Notes under the pieces: model-generated
Told to the model about the DNA's origin: nothing
The model's database searches: none
What the model saw: the letters and a program-made list of their open reading frames with translations, nothing else
Part shown: in pieces, positions 47,299 through 56,428 of the stretch
Layout: every line of letters starts with the position of its first letter
Position numbering within the stretch: position 1 is the first letter of the stretch
Assembly: GCF_030268685.1 (NCBI RefSeq)
Contig: NZ_BSRQ01000006.1
Span: 343,678-407,677 of the forward strand
Reading direction: 5' to 3'
DNA: 64,000 nt
Source: Microtetraspora sp. NBRC 13810
GTDB taxonomy: Bacteria; Actinomycetota; Actinomycetes; Streptosporangiales; Streptosporangiaceae
Translations under genes and position numbers: made by a program

Positions 47299-47406
47299 AG
47301 AACCTCCATCGAACCCGGCCGGACCACTGTGCATCCTGCCACATCCCCTACGCGCACGCGGCTTGCGCACGATCCCGCCCCGGGGGGCGGGGCCGCCTGC
47401 GGCGGT

Positions 47407-48972
47407 TCAGAGACGGGCGGCGGCAAGGAGGTCGGCGGCCCTTTCGGCGATCATGACGGTGGGGGCGTGGGTGTGGCCGCGATTGATGACCGGCATGACG
47501 GAGGCGTCGGCCACCCGCAGGCCGGCGACGCCGCGGACGCGCAGCTCGGGATCCACCACGGAGTCCTCGTCGGCGCCCATCCGGCAGGTGCCGACCGGGT
47601 GGTAGAGGGTCTCGCTGCGCTCGCGCACCCAGCGGGCCAGCTCCTCCTCGCCGCGCGCGCCCCAGTAGGGCTGCATGGGGCCGCCCGCGAGCGGGGCGAG
47701 GGCCTCGGTCTCGAACAGCGCGAGCGCCGTGCCCAGCCCGGCGACCAGCCGCGTCACGTCGGCCTCCGCGCTCAGGTAGCCCGGGTCGATGACGACCTGC
47801 GGGCCGTCGAGCGTGATCCGGCCCCTGCTCTCCGGCCGCAGCAACACCGCGCCGATGGTGAGGCCGTGCCCCTCGACCGGGCTGAGCCCGTGGTCGGAGA
47901 ACGGCCCGGGGGCGAAGATCAGCTCGATGTCCGGCGCCGGCTCGCGCGGCGTGGTCCGGACGAACGCGACCGCCTCCCCCACGTTCGAGGTCAGCATGCC
48001 GGACCTGGCGAACACGTACCTGGCGAGGTTGGCCAGGGACTCCGCGCCGGCCAGGGTGATCTCCCGGGTGCAGCGCAGGTTGATCCCGGAGGCCAGGTGG
48101 TCCTGGAGGTTGCGGCCCACGGCGGGCAGCTCGTGCACCGGCCGTACGCCGTTGGCCGACAGCTCCGACGGCTCGCCCACCCCGGACAGCATGAGCAGGT
48201 GCGGCGACCCGACGGAGCCGGCCGCCAGCACGACCTCGCGTCCCGCGCCGAGCCTGGCGCCGCCGGCGAGCTCGACGCCGGTCGCCCTGCCCTCCTCGAT
48301 GACCACCCGGGCGGCGGTGGCCCCGGTGAGCACGGTCAGGTTGGGCCGCCTGCGCGCCGGCCGCAGGTAGGCGTCCGCCGCGCTCCACCGCCTGCCCCGG
48401 TACTGCGTCACCGGCGTCTGGCAGTAGCCCTCGTTGGAGGGGCCGTTCAGCTCGGCCAGCCGGGTCATGCCCAGCTCGCCGCAGGCGCGCAGGAACGCCG
48501 CCGTCGCCGGGTTGGGGCTGCGCAGCTCGGAGATGTGCACCGGCCCGTCGGTGCCGTACACGCCGCCGTGGTTGCTGCCGATCCGGTGCTCGGCCCTGGT
48601 GAAGTACGGCAGGACGTCGGCGTAGGACCAGCCGGGCACCCGCCATCCGTCGTAGTCGGCCCGGTGGCCGCGCACCCACATCTGGGCGTTCATGCTGGAG
48701 GAACCGCCGAGCATCTTGCCACGCGGCCAATAGAGCCGCCTGCCGAACATCTCGGCCTGTTTGGCGGTGTGGAAATCCCAGTCCCGCGCGGTCTTGAACA
48801 GCTTCTTGAACGCCGCCGGAATGCGCACCTCCAGCCCGTCGTCCCGGCCGCCCGCCTCCACCAGCGCGACGGAGACGGCGGGATCGGCGGAGAGCCGCCC
48901 GGCCAGCACGCATCCGGCCGATCCCGCGCCGACGATCACGTAGTCGTACTGCCTGGACACCGCTGACGGCAT
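47407..48972 (-). CDS. GMC family FAD oxidoreductase
   Basis: A 521-residue glucose-methanol-choline oxidoreductase. The FAD motif is YDYVIVGAGSAGCVLAGRLS; GKMLGGSSSMNAQMWVRGHRADYDGW is the first GMC signature, and AAGSVGSPHLLMLSGVG the second. The catalytic His region is HPVGTCRMGADEDSVVDPELRVRGVAGLRVADASVMP with NRGHTHAPTVMIAE at the end. Such enzymes oxidise an alcohol; the neighbouring P450s suggest that a hydroxylated lipid or terpene alcohol is a possible substrate. It is transcribed in the same direction as the P450s, 108 bases ahead. Confidence 0.85.
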   Translation of the reverse strand: MPSAVSRQYDYVIVGAGSAGCVLAGRLSADPAVSVALVEAGGRDDGLEVRIPAAFKKLFKTARDWDFHTAKQAEMFGRRLYWPRGKMLGGSSSMNAQMWVRGHRADYDGWRVPGWSYADVLPYFTRAEHRIGSNHGGVYGTDGPVHISELRSPNPATAAFLRACGELGMTRLAELNGPSNEGYCQTPVTQYRGRRWSAADAYLRPARRRPNLTVLTGATAARVVIEEGRATGVELAGGARLGAGREVVLAAGSVGSPHLLMLSGVGEPSELSANGVRPVHELPAVGRNLQDHLASGINLRCTREITLAGAESLANLARYVFARSGMLTSNVGEAVAFVRTTPREPAPDIELIFAPGPFSDHGLSPVEGHGLTIGAVLLRPESRGRITLDGPQVVIDPGYLSAEADVTRLVAGLGTALALFETEALAPLAGGPMQPYWGARGEEELARWVRERSETLYHPVGTCRMGADEDSVVDPELRVRGVAGLRVADASVMPVINRGHTHAPTVMIAERAADLLAAARL

Positions 48973-49128
48973 GGCCGCGCCTTTCCTCGTCGGGAACCGC
49001 CGCCGCTCCCCCTGGCCAGCGACCTGTCATCTACTTACTCCCGCGAGCGGGCGCGCGCCATCCGTATGCACTTTGTGGTAGCCCGATTGATGCCACTTTC
49101 GATGCAAAATTCAATTTGTTATCTACGT

Positions 49129-49144
49129 TACCTACCGGTCAGTA
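49129..49144. promoter_or_regulatory. TetR-type palindrome upstream of acyl-CoA ligase
   Basis: TACCTACCGGTCAGTA is a 16-bp imperfect palindrome around ACCGGT, in the style of TetR-family operators, located 57 bases before the ATG of the acyl-CoA ligase gene. Confidence 0.45.
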
Positions 49145-49200
49145 TCTCGTTGTTGCCAGGATGACCGTATCCGCTCTTACCCCTCGGAGAGGAAGCGACC

Positions 49201-50733
49201 ATGCTCAACCTGGCGATCGTGCTGGAAGACAGCGCCCGCGAGGCTCCCGACCACACCGCCATGGTCTTCGGCGAGCTGCGCCTGCCGTACTCCCTGGTGG
49301 ACACCGTCGCCAACCAGGTCGCGAACCTCCTGGTGGCGCGCGGCATCGGCAAGGGGGACAAGGTCGCCATCGCCTGCCCCAACCTGCCGTACTTCCCGTT
49401 CGTGTACTACGGCATCCTCAAGGCCGGCGCGACGGTGGTGCCGCTGAACGTGCTGCTCCAGGCCCGGGAGATCGCCTACCACCTGACCGACTCCGACGCG
49501 AAGGCGTTCTTCTGCTTCGAGGGCACGCCCGAACTCCCGCTCGGCGAGCGCGGGCGGGCCGGGTTCGACCAGGTGGAGGTCACCGAGCACTTCTTCGTGC
49601 TGCCCGCGACCGCGTTCGCGACCGAGTCCGAGCTGGGCGAGACGGTGTGGGCCGCGCTCGACGGGATGCCCGGCGAGTTCAGCACCGTGCAGACCGCGCC
49701 GGACGACACCGCGGTCATCCTGTACACCAGCGGCACCACGGGCCAGCCCAAGGGCGCCGAGCTCAGCCACCAGAACATGGTGATGAACGCCATGGTCTCC
49801 GACGCGATGTTCCCCGACGAGGCGGACGGCGACGTCTTCCTCACGGTGCTGCCGCTGTTCCACTCCTTCGGCCAGACCACCCTGCTCAACATGGGCTTCC
49901 GCCGGCGGGCCACGCTGGTGCTGCTCCCCCGCTTCGAACCCGGCCCCGCGCTGGAGCTGATGCGCACGGAGAAGGTCACCTTGTTCGCGGGCGTGCCCAC
50001 GATGTACTGGGCGCTGCTGACCGCCGTGCACGCCGGTGAGGAGGTGCCCGCCTCGCTCAAGTCGGCGGTCTCCGGCGGCGCGGCCTGCCCGGTCGAGGTT
50101 CTGAAGGACTTCGAGACGACCTTCGGCGTCGGCATCAACGAGGGCTACGGCCTGTCGGAGACCTCCCCGGTGGCCAGCTTCAACCAGCCGGGCCGGGTCA
50201 CCAAGCCGGGCACCGTCGGCACCCCCATCTGGGGCGTGGAGATGCGGCTGGTGGACAGCGAGTGGAAGACCGTCGAAGGCGAGGGCCCCGGCGAGATCGC
50301 CATCCGCGGGCACAACATCATGAAGGGCTACTACAAGCGCCCCGAGGCCACCGCCGAGGTGATCAAGGACGGCTGGTTCCGCACCGGCGACATCGCCACC
50401 CGCGACGCGGACGGCTACTACACCATCGTGGACCGGGCCAAGGACATGATCATCCGGGGCGGCTTCAACGTCTACCCGCGGGAGATCGAGGAGGTCCTGA
50501 TGACCCATCCCGCGGTCTCGCTGGCCGCGGTCGTCGGAGTGCCGCACGACTCGCATGGCGAGGAGATCAAGGCATACGTGATCCGCAAGGCGGGCGAGGA
50601 CGTCTCCGAGGAGGAGCTGACCGCCTGGGGCAAGGAGAACATGGCGGGCTACAAGTATCCGCGGATCGTGGAGTTCCGCGACGCGCTGCCGATGACCGCC
50701 ACCGGCAAGATCCTCAAGCGCGAGCTGCGCTGA
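49201..50733 (+). CDS. long-chain fatty acid--CoA ligase (AMP-forming)
   Basis: A 510-residue ANL-superfamily enzyme that activates carboxylic acids with ATP and CoA. The AMP-binding motif is VILYTSGTTGQPKGAELSH; other motifs are GYGLSETSPVASFN, the hinge YTIVDRAKDMIIRGGFNVYPREIEE and the C-terminal catalytic Lys in TATGKILKREL. GAGAGGAAGC lies before the ATG. It ends 63 bases from the tmsB-like gene and shares a terminator with it. The acyl chain preference is unknown. Confidence 0.9.
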   Translation: MLNLAIVLEDSAREAPDHTAMVFGELRLPYSLVDTVANQVANLLVARGIGKGDKVAIACPNLPYFPFVYYGILKAGATVVPLNVLLQAREIAYHLTDSDAKAFFCFEGTPELPLGERGRAGFDQVEVTEHFFVLPATAFATESELGETVWAALDGMPGEFSTVQTAPDDTAVILYTSGTTGQPKGAELSHQNMVMNAMVSDAMFPDEADGDVFLTVLPLFHSFGQTTLLNMGFRRRATLVLLPRFEPGPALELMRTEKVTLFAGVPTMYWALLTAVHAGEEVPASLKSAVSGGAACPVEVLKDFETTFGVGINEGYGLSETSPVASFNQPGRVTKPGTVGTPIWGVEMRLVDSEWKTVEGEGPGEIAIRGHNIMKGYYKRPEATAEVIKDGWFRTGDIATRDADGYYTIVDRAKDMIIRGGFNVYPREIEEVLMTHPAVSLAAVVGVPHDSHGEEIKAYVIRKAGEDVSEEELTAWGKENMAGYKYPRIVEFRDALPMTATGKILKRELR

Positions 50734-50740
50734 CCCCGGA

Positions 50741-50780
50741 CGCCGCCGGCGCCCGTCCCCGTGGACGGGCGCCGGCGGCG
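50741..50780. terminator. bidirectional terminator, acyl-CoA ligase / tmsB
   Basis: A perfect 18-bp stem (CGCCGCCGGCGCCCGTCC and its complement) with a CCGT loop lies seven bases after the ligase stop, between convergent genes. Confidence 0.7.
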
Positions 50781-50796
50781 CGCGGAACGGGCCCGG

Positions 50797-52056
50797 TCAG
50801 GGCCAGTCGATCGAGGGACGCAGCGGCACCCCGGCCTCGCCGCGCTCGCCCAGTTTCACGGCCAGCACCTGGTGCAGCTGGATCTTGTTGCGCTCGAAGC
50901 CGACGATGCAGCCCGCCATGTACAGCCGCCAGACCCGCGCGGTGCCCATGCCGACCTCCTCGACCGCTTCCTCCCAGTGCTCGTCCAGGTTGGCGACCCA
51001 GCCTTCGAGCGTCTTGGCGTAGTGCTCGCGGAGGTTCTCGGTGTGCCTGATCTCGTAGCCGATGTCCTCCATCTGGCGCGCCAGATAGCCGATGGACTCC
51101 AGCTCCCCGTCGGGGAAGACGTAGCGGTTGATGAAACCGCCCTTGTTGATCGTCTTTTCAGTGCCGGTGGGCCGGGTGATGCAGTGGTTGAGCAGCCGCC
51201 CGCCCGGTTTGAGCTTGTCGTACAGGAACTTGAAGTAGAACGGCAGCTGTTCCTTGCCGATGTGCTCGGTGAGACCGATCGAGCTGATCCGGTCGAAGCC
51301 GGTGTCGGTGACGTCGCGGTAGTCCATGTACCGGACCTCGGCCAGCCCGTCCAGCCCCGCCTCGGCGATCGCCTTCTGCGCGTACTCCGCCTGCTGCCGC
51401 GACAGCGTCACGCCCAGCGCCTTGACGCCGTACTCCTTGGCCGCGTGCATGACCATGCCGCCCCAGCCGCAGCCCACGTCGAGCAGCCGCATGCCGGGCT
51501 GGAGGTCCAGTTTTTTGCTCACCAGGTCGAACTTGGTGTACTGCGCCTCCTCCAACGTGGAGTCCGCGGCCGGGAAGACCGCGCACGTGTACACCATCGA
51601 CGGCCCGAGCACCCACTCGTAGAACCGGTTGGACACGTCGTAGTGGTGATGGATCGCCTCGGCGTCGCGCGCCTTGGCGTGCCTGCTGCCGAGACGCGCC
51701 AGCATGCTGCGGCGCATCTCCTGCTTGGGCACCGGCACCCGCATCATCAGCGGCTTGACCCCGAGCTCGCGGACGGCGGAGAGCTTCTCCGCCGGGGTCA
51801 GGTCGTTGAGCGTGACCGACCACATCCTGTCGAGCAGGGTGTACATGTCGCCGTGCACGTCGAGGTGACCCGACACGTAGGCGCGGGCGAGCCCCATCTC
51901 GCCGGGCGCCTGCGCGAGGTAGGCGACCGCGATCGGGGACTTCACCTCGATGCGGATGTCCGAGCCGTCCGGCCCGGCCTTGCTGCCGTCGTAGGCCACG
52001 AAGGAGATGCCCGTCTCCGGCCCGACGACTTTCTCGAAGATCTGTGCAAGAGACAC
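50797..52056 (-). CDS. tmsB: SAM methyltransferase for 10-methyl fatty acids
   Basis: A 419-residue enzyme of the cyclopropane-fatty-acid-synthase superfamily. The SAM motif is LQPGMRLLDVGCGWGGMVMHAAKEYG, and HHHYDVSNRFYEWVLGPSMVYTCA is the usual lipid-substrate motif. Next to a FAD reductase this layout is that of tmsB (bfaB/ufaA1 type), which methylenates oleoyl chains in phospholipids. The GTG at 52056 is preceded by AAGGAGG seven bases upstream, 13 bases after the reductase stop. The product would be 10-methylstearate, a known lipid marker of this group; enzyme function is inferred from sequence and pairing. Confidence 0.8.
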   Translation of the reverse strand: MSLAQIFEKVVGPETGISFVAYDGSKAGPDGSDIRIEVKSPIAVAYLAQAPGEMGLARAYVSGHLDVHGDMYTLLDRMWSVTLNDLTPAEKLSAVRELGVKPLMMRVPVPKQEMRRSMLARLGSRHAKARDAEAIHHHYDVSNRFYEWVLGPSMVYTCAVFPAADSTLEEAQYTKFDLVSKKLDLQPGMRLLDVGCGWGGMVMHAAKEYGVKALGVTLSRQQAEYAQKAIAEAGLDGLAEVRYMDYRDVTDTGFDRISSIGLTEHIGKEQLPFYFKFLYDKLKPGGRLLNHCITRPTGTEKTINKGGFINRYVFPDGELESIGYLARQMEDIGYEIRHTENLREHYAKTLEGWVANLDEHWEEAVEEVGMGTARVWRLYMAGCIVGFERNKIQLHQVLAVKLGERGEAGVPLRPSIDWP

Positions 52057-52069
52057 AGAACCAACCTCC

Positions 52070-53452
52070 TTAACGCCCCCGTACACACTTCTCGTAGAGG
52101 TCGAGCAGCCGGCCGCCCGGATCATAGGCTCTCTTGACCGGCCAGTAAGCGTCTCCGTTATAGAGGCGCCAGAACTCGTCGCGGGGGTAGAACGAGGTCG
52201 AGTAGAGGGACTTGTGACCGTCGAGCTCGTGCACGGCATGCTCGATGAGCCGGTTGTAGTAGCCGTCGAACTGCCCCTTGGGCAGCGGGACGGTTCCCCA
52301 GAACCCGAAGTTCACATAGAGCCGCCCCTGCTCCAGCGGGTAGAGCGGCCAGTCGTCCCCCGACTTGAGCGGGCACATCCATACCGGCGTCATGCCCACT
52401 TTGGAGTGGAAGAAGTCCAGGAACTCAGCGGCGCGGTCGACCGGCACCTCGACGTCCTGGATGACCGACTCCTGCACCGGCTGGTTACGCCAGCGGTCCA
52501 GCCGCGCGGTCACGCCGTACCTGCGGTCCAGGCCGACCAGCTTGCGGTAGACGTCGGAGCGCAGCCAGCGCCGCGGGGTCACCGAGCGGACCAGCGGCTG
52601 CTGAACGCCGAACGCGCGCGAGCACCAGAACCAGTCGGTGTCCCAGCGCCACAGGTAGTCGCGGACGGTCAGCCAGTCCCGGGTGCGGCTCTGGATCGAC
52701 TGGTAGTAGATGCGCATGCCGGTGTAGTCGGACACGTAGGGCGCGCGGTCGGAGAACTGGCCGAGCGTGAGGTAGAGCTCGCCGGGGCGGAAGAACACGC
52801 CGTCCACGAAGTCGACCCGCTCGCCGTCGTACTCCTTGGCCTCGCAGATCTCCTGCATGGCGAGCATGCACTTGTCCGCGTCGGAGAAGGGCAGGTGGGT
52901 GAGCCGCACGTAGGGGCTCACCGGCTTCAGCTTGATCCGGAGGCGCAGCGCGTAGCCGAGGGTCCCGTAGGAGTTGGGGAACGCGCGGAACAGGTCGCTG
53001 TGCTCGTTGTCCTCCCGGGCGACGACGATGCGGCCGTCACCGGTGAGGATCTCCAGCTCTTCCACCGACTCGTGCGGCAGGCCGTCGCGGAAGCTGGTGG
53101 ACTCGATGCCGAGCCCGGTCACCGCACCGCCCAGCGTGATCGTCTTGAGCTGCGGCACCACGTAGGGCATGAGCCCGTACGGCAGCGTGGCGTCCACCAG
53201 GTGCTCGTAGGTGGTCATCCCCTGCACCTCGGCGGTGCGGGTCACCGGATCCACCTCGATCACCTGGTCGAGGTCCTTGGCGGAGAGCTTGGCGGCCTTG
53301 CCCCCGTCACGGAACCTGAACAGGTTGGTCGTGGCCTTGGCCAGCCTCGGCGCGGCATCCCCCGGAATCGCCGCGTAGGACTCCTTGATCTGCTCAACCG
53401 CCCGCCGGTGTGCCACCATCTGCCCGGACGAACGTTCGGAGCGCTCTGGCAT
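52070..53452 (-). CDS. tmsA: FAD-binding reductase for 10-methyl fatty acids
   Basis: A 460-residue FAD-linked oxidase-type protein. The FAD-binding PCMH part includes LAKATTNLFRFRDGG, the strand EVDPVTRTAEVQGMTTYEHLVDATLPYGL and the loop TLGGAVTGLGIESTSFRDGLPHESVEELEILTGDGRIV. The C-terminal half is substrate-binding and ends YDPGGRLLDLYEKCVRGR. In the tmsA/bfaA pair this enzyme reduces the 10-methylene intermediate to the methyl branch. It is the first gene of the two-gene unit; its promoter lies in the 230 bases upstream. Confidence 0.8.
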   Translation of the reverse strand: MPERSERSSGQMVAHRRAVEQIKESYAAIPGDAAPRLAKATTNLFRFRDGGKAAKLSAKDLDQVIEVDPVTRTAEVQGMTTYEHLVDATLPYGLMPYVVPQLKTITLGGAVTGLGIESTSFRDGLPHESVEELEILTGDGRIVVAREDNEHSDLFRAFPNSYGTLGYALRLRIKLKPVSPYVRLTHLPFSDADKCMLAMQEICEAKEYDGERVDFVDGVFFRPGELYLTLGQFSDRAPYVSDYTGMRIYYQSIQSRTRDWLTVRDYLWRWDTDWFWCSRAFGVQQPLVRSVTPRRWLRSDVYRKLVGLDRRYGVTARLDRWRNQPVQESVIQDVEVPVDRAAEFLDFFHSKVGMTPVWMCPLKSGDDWPLYPLEQGRLYVNFGFWGTVPLPKGQFDGYYNRLIEHAVHELDGHKSLYSTSFYPRDEFWRLYNGDAYWPVKRAYDPGGRLLDLYEKCVRGR

Positions 53453-53688
53453 GACACCACCCCCAGGTCCCAGAGACGTAGATCGTCATCTGGCACGCTA
53501 TCTCCAGAAAGAAACACAGACCAGACTTCACACGTTAACCATGCGAAAACTTCGAGCTCCACCGGTTGGCCCGCTCCGGACACCGGGGTGCTGTGAAGCG
53601 ACCGAAACTCTACTCCCCTGCGCACCATCAGTCTCGGCACCCCCCTGGTGTGCCCCGTGGCGGGTCGTGCGAATCGTCCGATGCCTGG

Positions 53689-54696
53689 TCAGGACGCCGG
53701 GCGGCGCCGCACGACGGGGTCGAGGCCGTTGACCACGCCCACCACGGGGCGGCCCTCGACGACGGCGCGCAGGTTCTCCAGGACCACGCCGAGCAGCCGC
53801 CCGGTCGCCTGCGCCGTCACACCCGCCACATGCGGGGAGAGCAGCAGGCCCGGCGTCTCGCGCAGCGGGTCGTCCGGCGGCAGCGGTTCGGTGGCGTAGA
53901 CGTCGAGCGCGGCTCCGGCGAGCCGCCCGGCGGACAGCGCGCCGGCGAGGGCGGCCTGGTCCACGACGCCGCCCCGGGCGGCGTTGACCAGGAGGGCTCC
54001 GGCGGGCATCCGGGCCAGCGCCTCCGCGCCGATCAGGCCGCGGGTCTCCTCGGCCAGCGCGATCACCAGGACCAGCACGTCCGAACCGGCGACCAGTTCG
54101 TCCAGGTCGCGGTACACCGCGCCGGCGGTCTCGCCCACCGGTCTCGCCCGCCGCGACCAGTAGGACACCTCGCAGCCGAACGCGCCGAAGAGCCGGGCGC
54201 ACGCCGCGCCGATCGGCCCGAAGCCGACGATGCCGACCCGCGCGCCGCCGAGTTCCCTGGGCCCGAGGCCGAGCTGCGGCCACTCTCCCGCGCGGACCGC
54301 CGCGTCGGCGGCGGTGAGCCGACGGCACAGCGCGAGCGCGGCGGCCACGCACCATTCGGCCACGGCCTTCGCGCTCACGCCCGGCGTGTTGGCCAGCGGC
54401 ACGCCCGCCGCGGTGAGCGCCGCCAGGTCGTGCCCGTCCACGCCCACCGACGGCTGCTGCACGAAGAGCAGGCCGGGCGCGGCCCGGACGGCCTCGGCGT
54501 CCAGGACGAGCGAGGCCGTCCAGTCGCCGAGCACGATCTCGGCGCCGGGGAGGGCCTCCCGCACGGCGTCGGGATCACGGGCCGCGGGCACGGTCACGCT
54601 GACCGCGTCGCCGAGGGGCGCGAGGAGCCCGCGCACCGCGCGCTCGGACAGCGGCGCCAGTGCCAGCACCCGCCACGGCCGCGCGTCCGGCGTCAC
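53689..54696 (-). CDS. D-2-hydroxyacid dehydrogenase
   Basis: A 335-residue NAD(P)-dependent dehydrogenase. The nucleotide motif is ARVGIVGFGPIGAACARLFGAFG; the catalytic Arg lies in LLVNAARGGVVDQAAL, the Glu in ALDVYATEPLPPDDPL, and the His in LLLSPHVAGVT. It interconverts a 2-hydroxy acid and 2-keto acid, substrate unknown. The start GTG is only one base after the stop of the upstream kinase gene and its GGAGG is inside that gene, so the two are translated together. Linking a kinase to a metabolic enzyme suggests direct control. Confidence 0.85.
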   Translation of the reverse strand: MTPDARPWRVLALAPLSERAVRGLLAPLGDAVSVTVPAARDPDAVREALPGAEIVLGDWTASLVLDAEAVRAAPGLLFVQQPSVGVDGHDLAALTAAGVPLANTPGVSAKAVAEWCVAAALALCRRLTAADAAVRAGEWPQLGLGPRELGGARVGIVGFGPIGAACARLFGAFGCEVSYWSRRARPVGETAGAVYRDLDELVAGSDVLVLVIALAEETRGLIGAEALARMPAGALLVNAARGGVVDQAALAGALSAGRLAGAALDVYATEPLPPDDPLRETPGLLLSPHVAGVTAQATGRLLGVVLENLRAVVEGRPVVGVVNGLDPVVRRRPAS

Positions 54697-54697
54697 G

Positions 54698-56278
54698 TCA
54701 CCCTCCGGCCGGGGTGAAGCTGTCGAAGACCCGGTCGATCATCTTGCGCTGCCGGTTCCACTCCGCCTCCGGCGCGGTCCACTCCAGCGTGTACGCCGTG
54801 CCGCCGGCCACCACGACCCGGCGCACTTCGTGGTAGGTCTCGCCCGCCCGTGCCCACGGGAAGCGGTTCAGCTCGCCCATCACCCAGGTGAACTCCCACT
54901 CGGCCGCCTTGCCGCCGGGGACGGCGACCTCCCCGGTGCGGATGGTGCGGATGTCCTGCGCGTAGAGCGCGATGCCCTGCTCCTGCTCGCCGAGGATGCT
55001 CAGCGGGTCCTCGGCGCCGGGCTCGCGCGACTCCTCCACGCCGAGGTGCGCCCCGCCGTCACGGCGCAGCCACTCGGTGTACCCCTGGTCCCTGGACCCC
55101 TTCCAGCCCCGGGGGAAGGAGATGGCCCAGCCCTTGGGCGAGTTCCAGGGCCGGAGCACGCCGGGCCGTTTGGTCGCGGTGGGGGTCGGGGTGGGCGTCG
55201 GGGTCGGCGTGGCGGACGGGGCGGCCTCCGTGGCGGCGGCGGTGGCGGCGGTGGGCGGCGCGCTCACGGCCGCGTCCGCCGCCGGGGGGCCGCCCCTGGC
55301 GCCGAGGGTGATCCAGCCGACCGTGCCGCCCACGGCGACGACCACGGCCGCGGCGGCGATCAGCATCGTCCTGCGCCGCCCGCCGCCGCTCTGCTCCGGG
55401 TTCTGCGCGGTCGTGGTGGCCGTGCGCCCCTCACGCCGCCGGCCGCCCCTGCCCTCCGGGACAAGGAGCTCGGCCAGCAGCTCGTCGGCCTGCTCGGCGG
55501 TCAGCCGCTCCGCGGGGTCGCGCTGCAACAGGCCCTTGATCACGGGATGCAGCCAACGCGGCACCCGCATCATGTCGGGGTCCTCGGTGAGCAGCGCGCT
55601 CAGGGTGGCCATCGTCTCCGAACGCTCGAACGGCGAGCGGCCGATCACGGCGGCGTACAGGGTCGCGCCGAGGGACCACAGGTCGGACGGCGGGCCGGAG
55701 GCGTGGCCCCGGGCGCGCTCCGGCGCGAGGAAGCTCGGCGAGCCGGCGACCATCCCGGTCTGGGTGAGGGAGCTGTCGCCTTCGAGGGTGGCGATGCCGA
55801 AGTCGGTCAGCACCGCGCGGCCCTCCGCCGTGACCAGGATGTTGCCCGGCTTGACGTCCCTGTGCAGGATGCCGATCTCGTGCGCGGCCCGCAGCGCGGA
55901 GAGCACCTGGCGGCCGATGTCGGCCAGTTGCCGCACCGGTATGGGGCCGGTCTCCCTGACGATCTCGTCCAGCGGCTGCGCCTCGACCAGTTCCATGACG
56001 ATCCACGGGCGGCCGTCCTGCTCGGCCACGTCGTAGACGGCGACGATGCTCGGATGGTTGAGCCGGGCCGCGGTTCGCGCCTCGCGGGTGGTGCGGAGGA
56101 GCTGACGCTCGTGCTCGATGGGCGGGAGCCCCGGTGGAAGGATCACCTCCTTCACCGCGATCGTCCGATCGAGAAGCGTGTCGTGGCCTTCCCAGACCAC
56201 GCCCATGCCGCCTTGCCCGAGCTTGCGTAGCAGCCGGTAACGCCCGGCGATCAGCCGTTCGCTGTCCGGTGACACCAT
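54698..56278 (-). CDS. serine/threonine protein kinase, membrane-bound
   Basis: A 526-residue Pkn kinase. Catalytic motifs are intact: LGQGGMGVVWEG, TIAVKEV, HRDVKPGNIL, DFGIATLEGD, APERARGHASGP. A basic juxtamembrane stretch leads to one helix (TMLIAAAAVVVAVGGTVGWITLG, about 300-322), a Thr-Pro repeat linker and a C-terminal extracytoplasmic domain of about 140 residues (WNSPKGWAISFPRGWKG to DSFTPAGG) that resembles sensor domains of actinobacterial kinases. It is co-translated with the downstream dehydrogenase. GTG 56275 is an alternative start. Confidence 0.9.
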   Translation of the reverse strand: MVSPDSERLIAGRYRLLRKLGQGGMGVVWEGHDTLLDRTIAVKEVILPPGLPPIEHERQLLRTTREARTAARLNHPSIVAVYDVAEQDGRPWIVMELVEAQPLDEIVRETGPIPVRQLADIGRQVLSALRAAHEIGILHRDVKPGNILVTAEGRAVLTDFGIATLEGDSSLTQTGMVAGSPSFLAPERARGHASGPPSDLWSLGATLYAAVIGRSPFERSETMATLSALLTEDPDMMRVPRWLHPVIKGLLQRDPAERLTAEQADELLAELLVPEGRGGRRREGRTATTTAQNPEQSGGGRRRTMLIAAAAVVVAVGGTVGWITLGARGGPPAADAAVSAPPTAATAAATEAAPSATPTPTPTPTPTATKRPGVLRPWNSPKGWAISFPRGWKGSRDQGYTEWLRRDGGAHLGVEESREPGAEDPLSILGEQEQGIALYAQDIRTIRTGEVAVPGGKAAEWEFTWVMGELNRFPWARAGETYHEVRRVVVAGGTAYTLEWTAPEAEWNRQRKMIDRVFDSFTPAGG

Positions 56279-56428
56279 GTCCGTTTCCGCCCCTTGATCC
56301 CTGCCGACAAGCCGCAAGTTTCCCATATCGGCGGCTTTCGCGTAGGCGGTCGGGATGGCGTCTTGCAAGAGAACACCGAATGTTGTTCTACTGTCGGGCG
56401 ACGATCGCTTTCTGACGAGGAGACACGC

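Noticed and set aside
44857..48966. A 1369-codon open frame across the P450/GMC genes on the plus strand
   Set aside because: It is antisense to three well-supported genes and is compositionally a His/Asp/Val/Arg-rich artefact.
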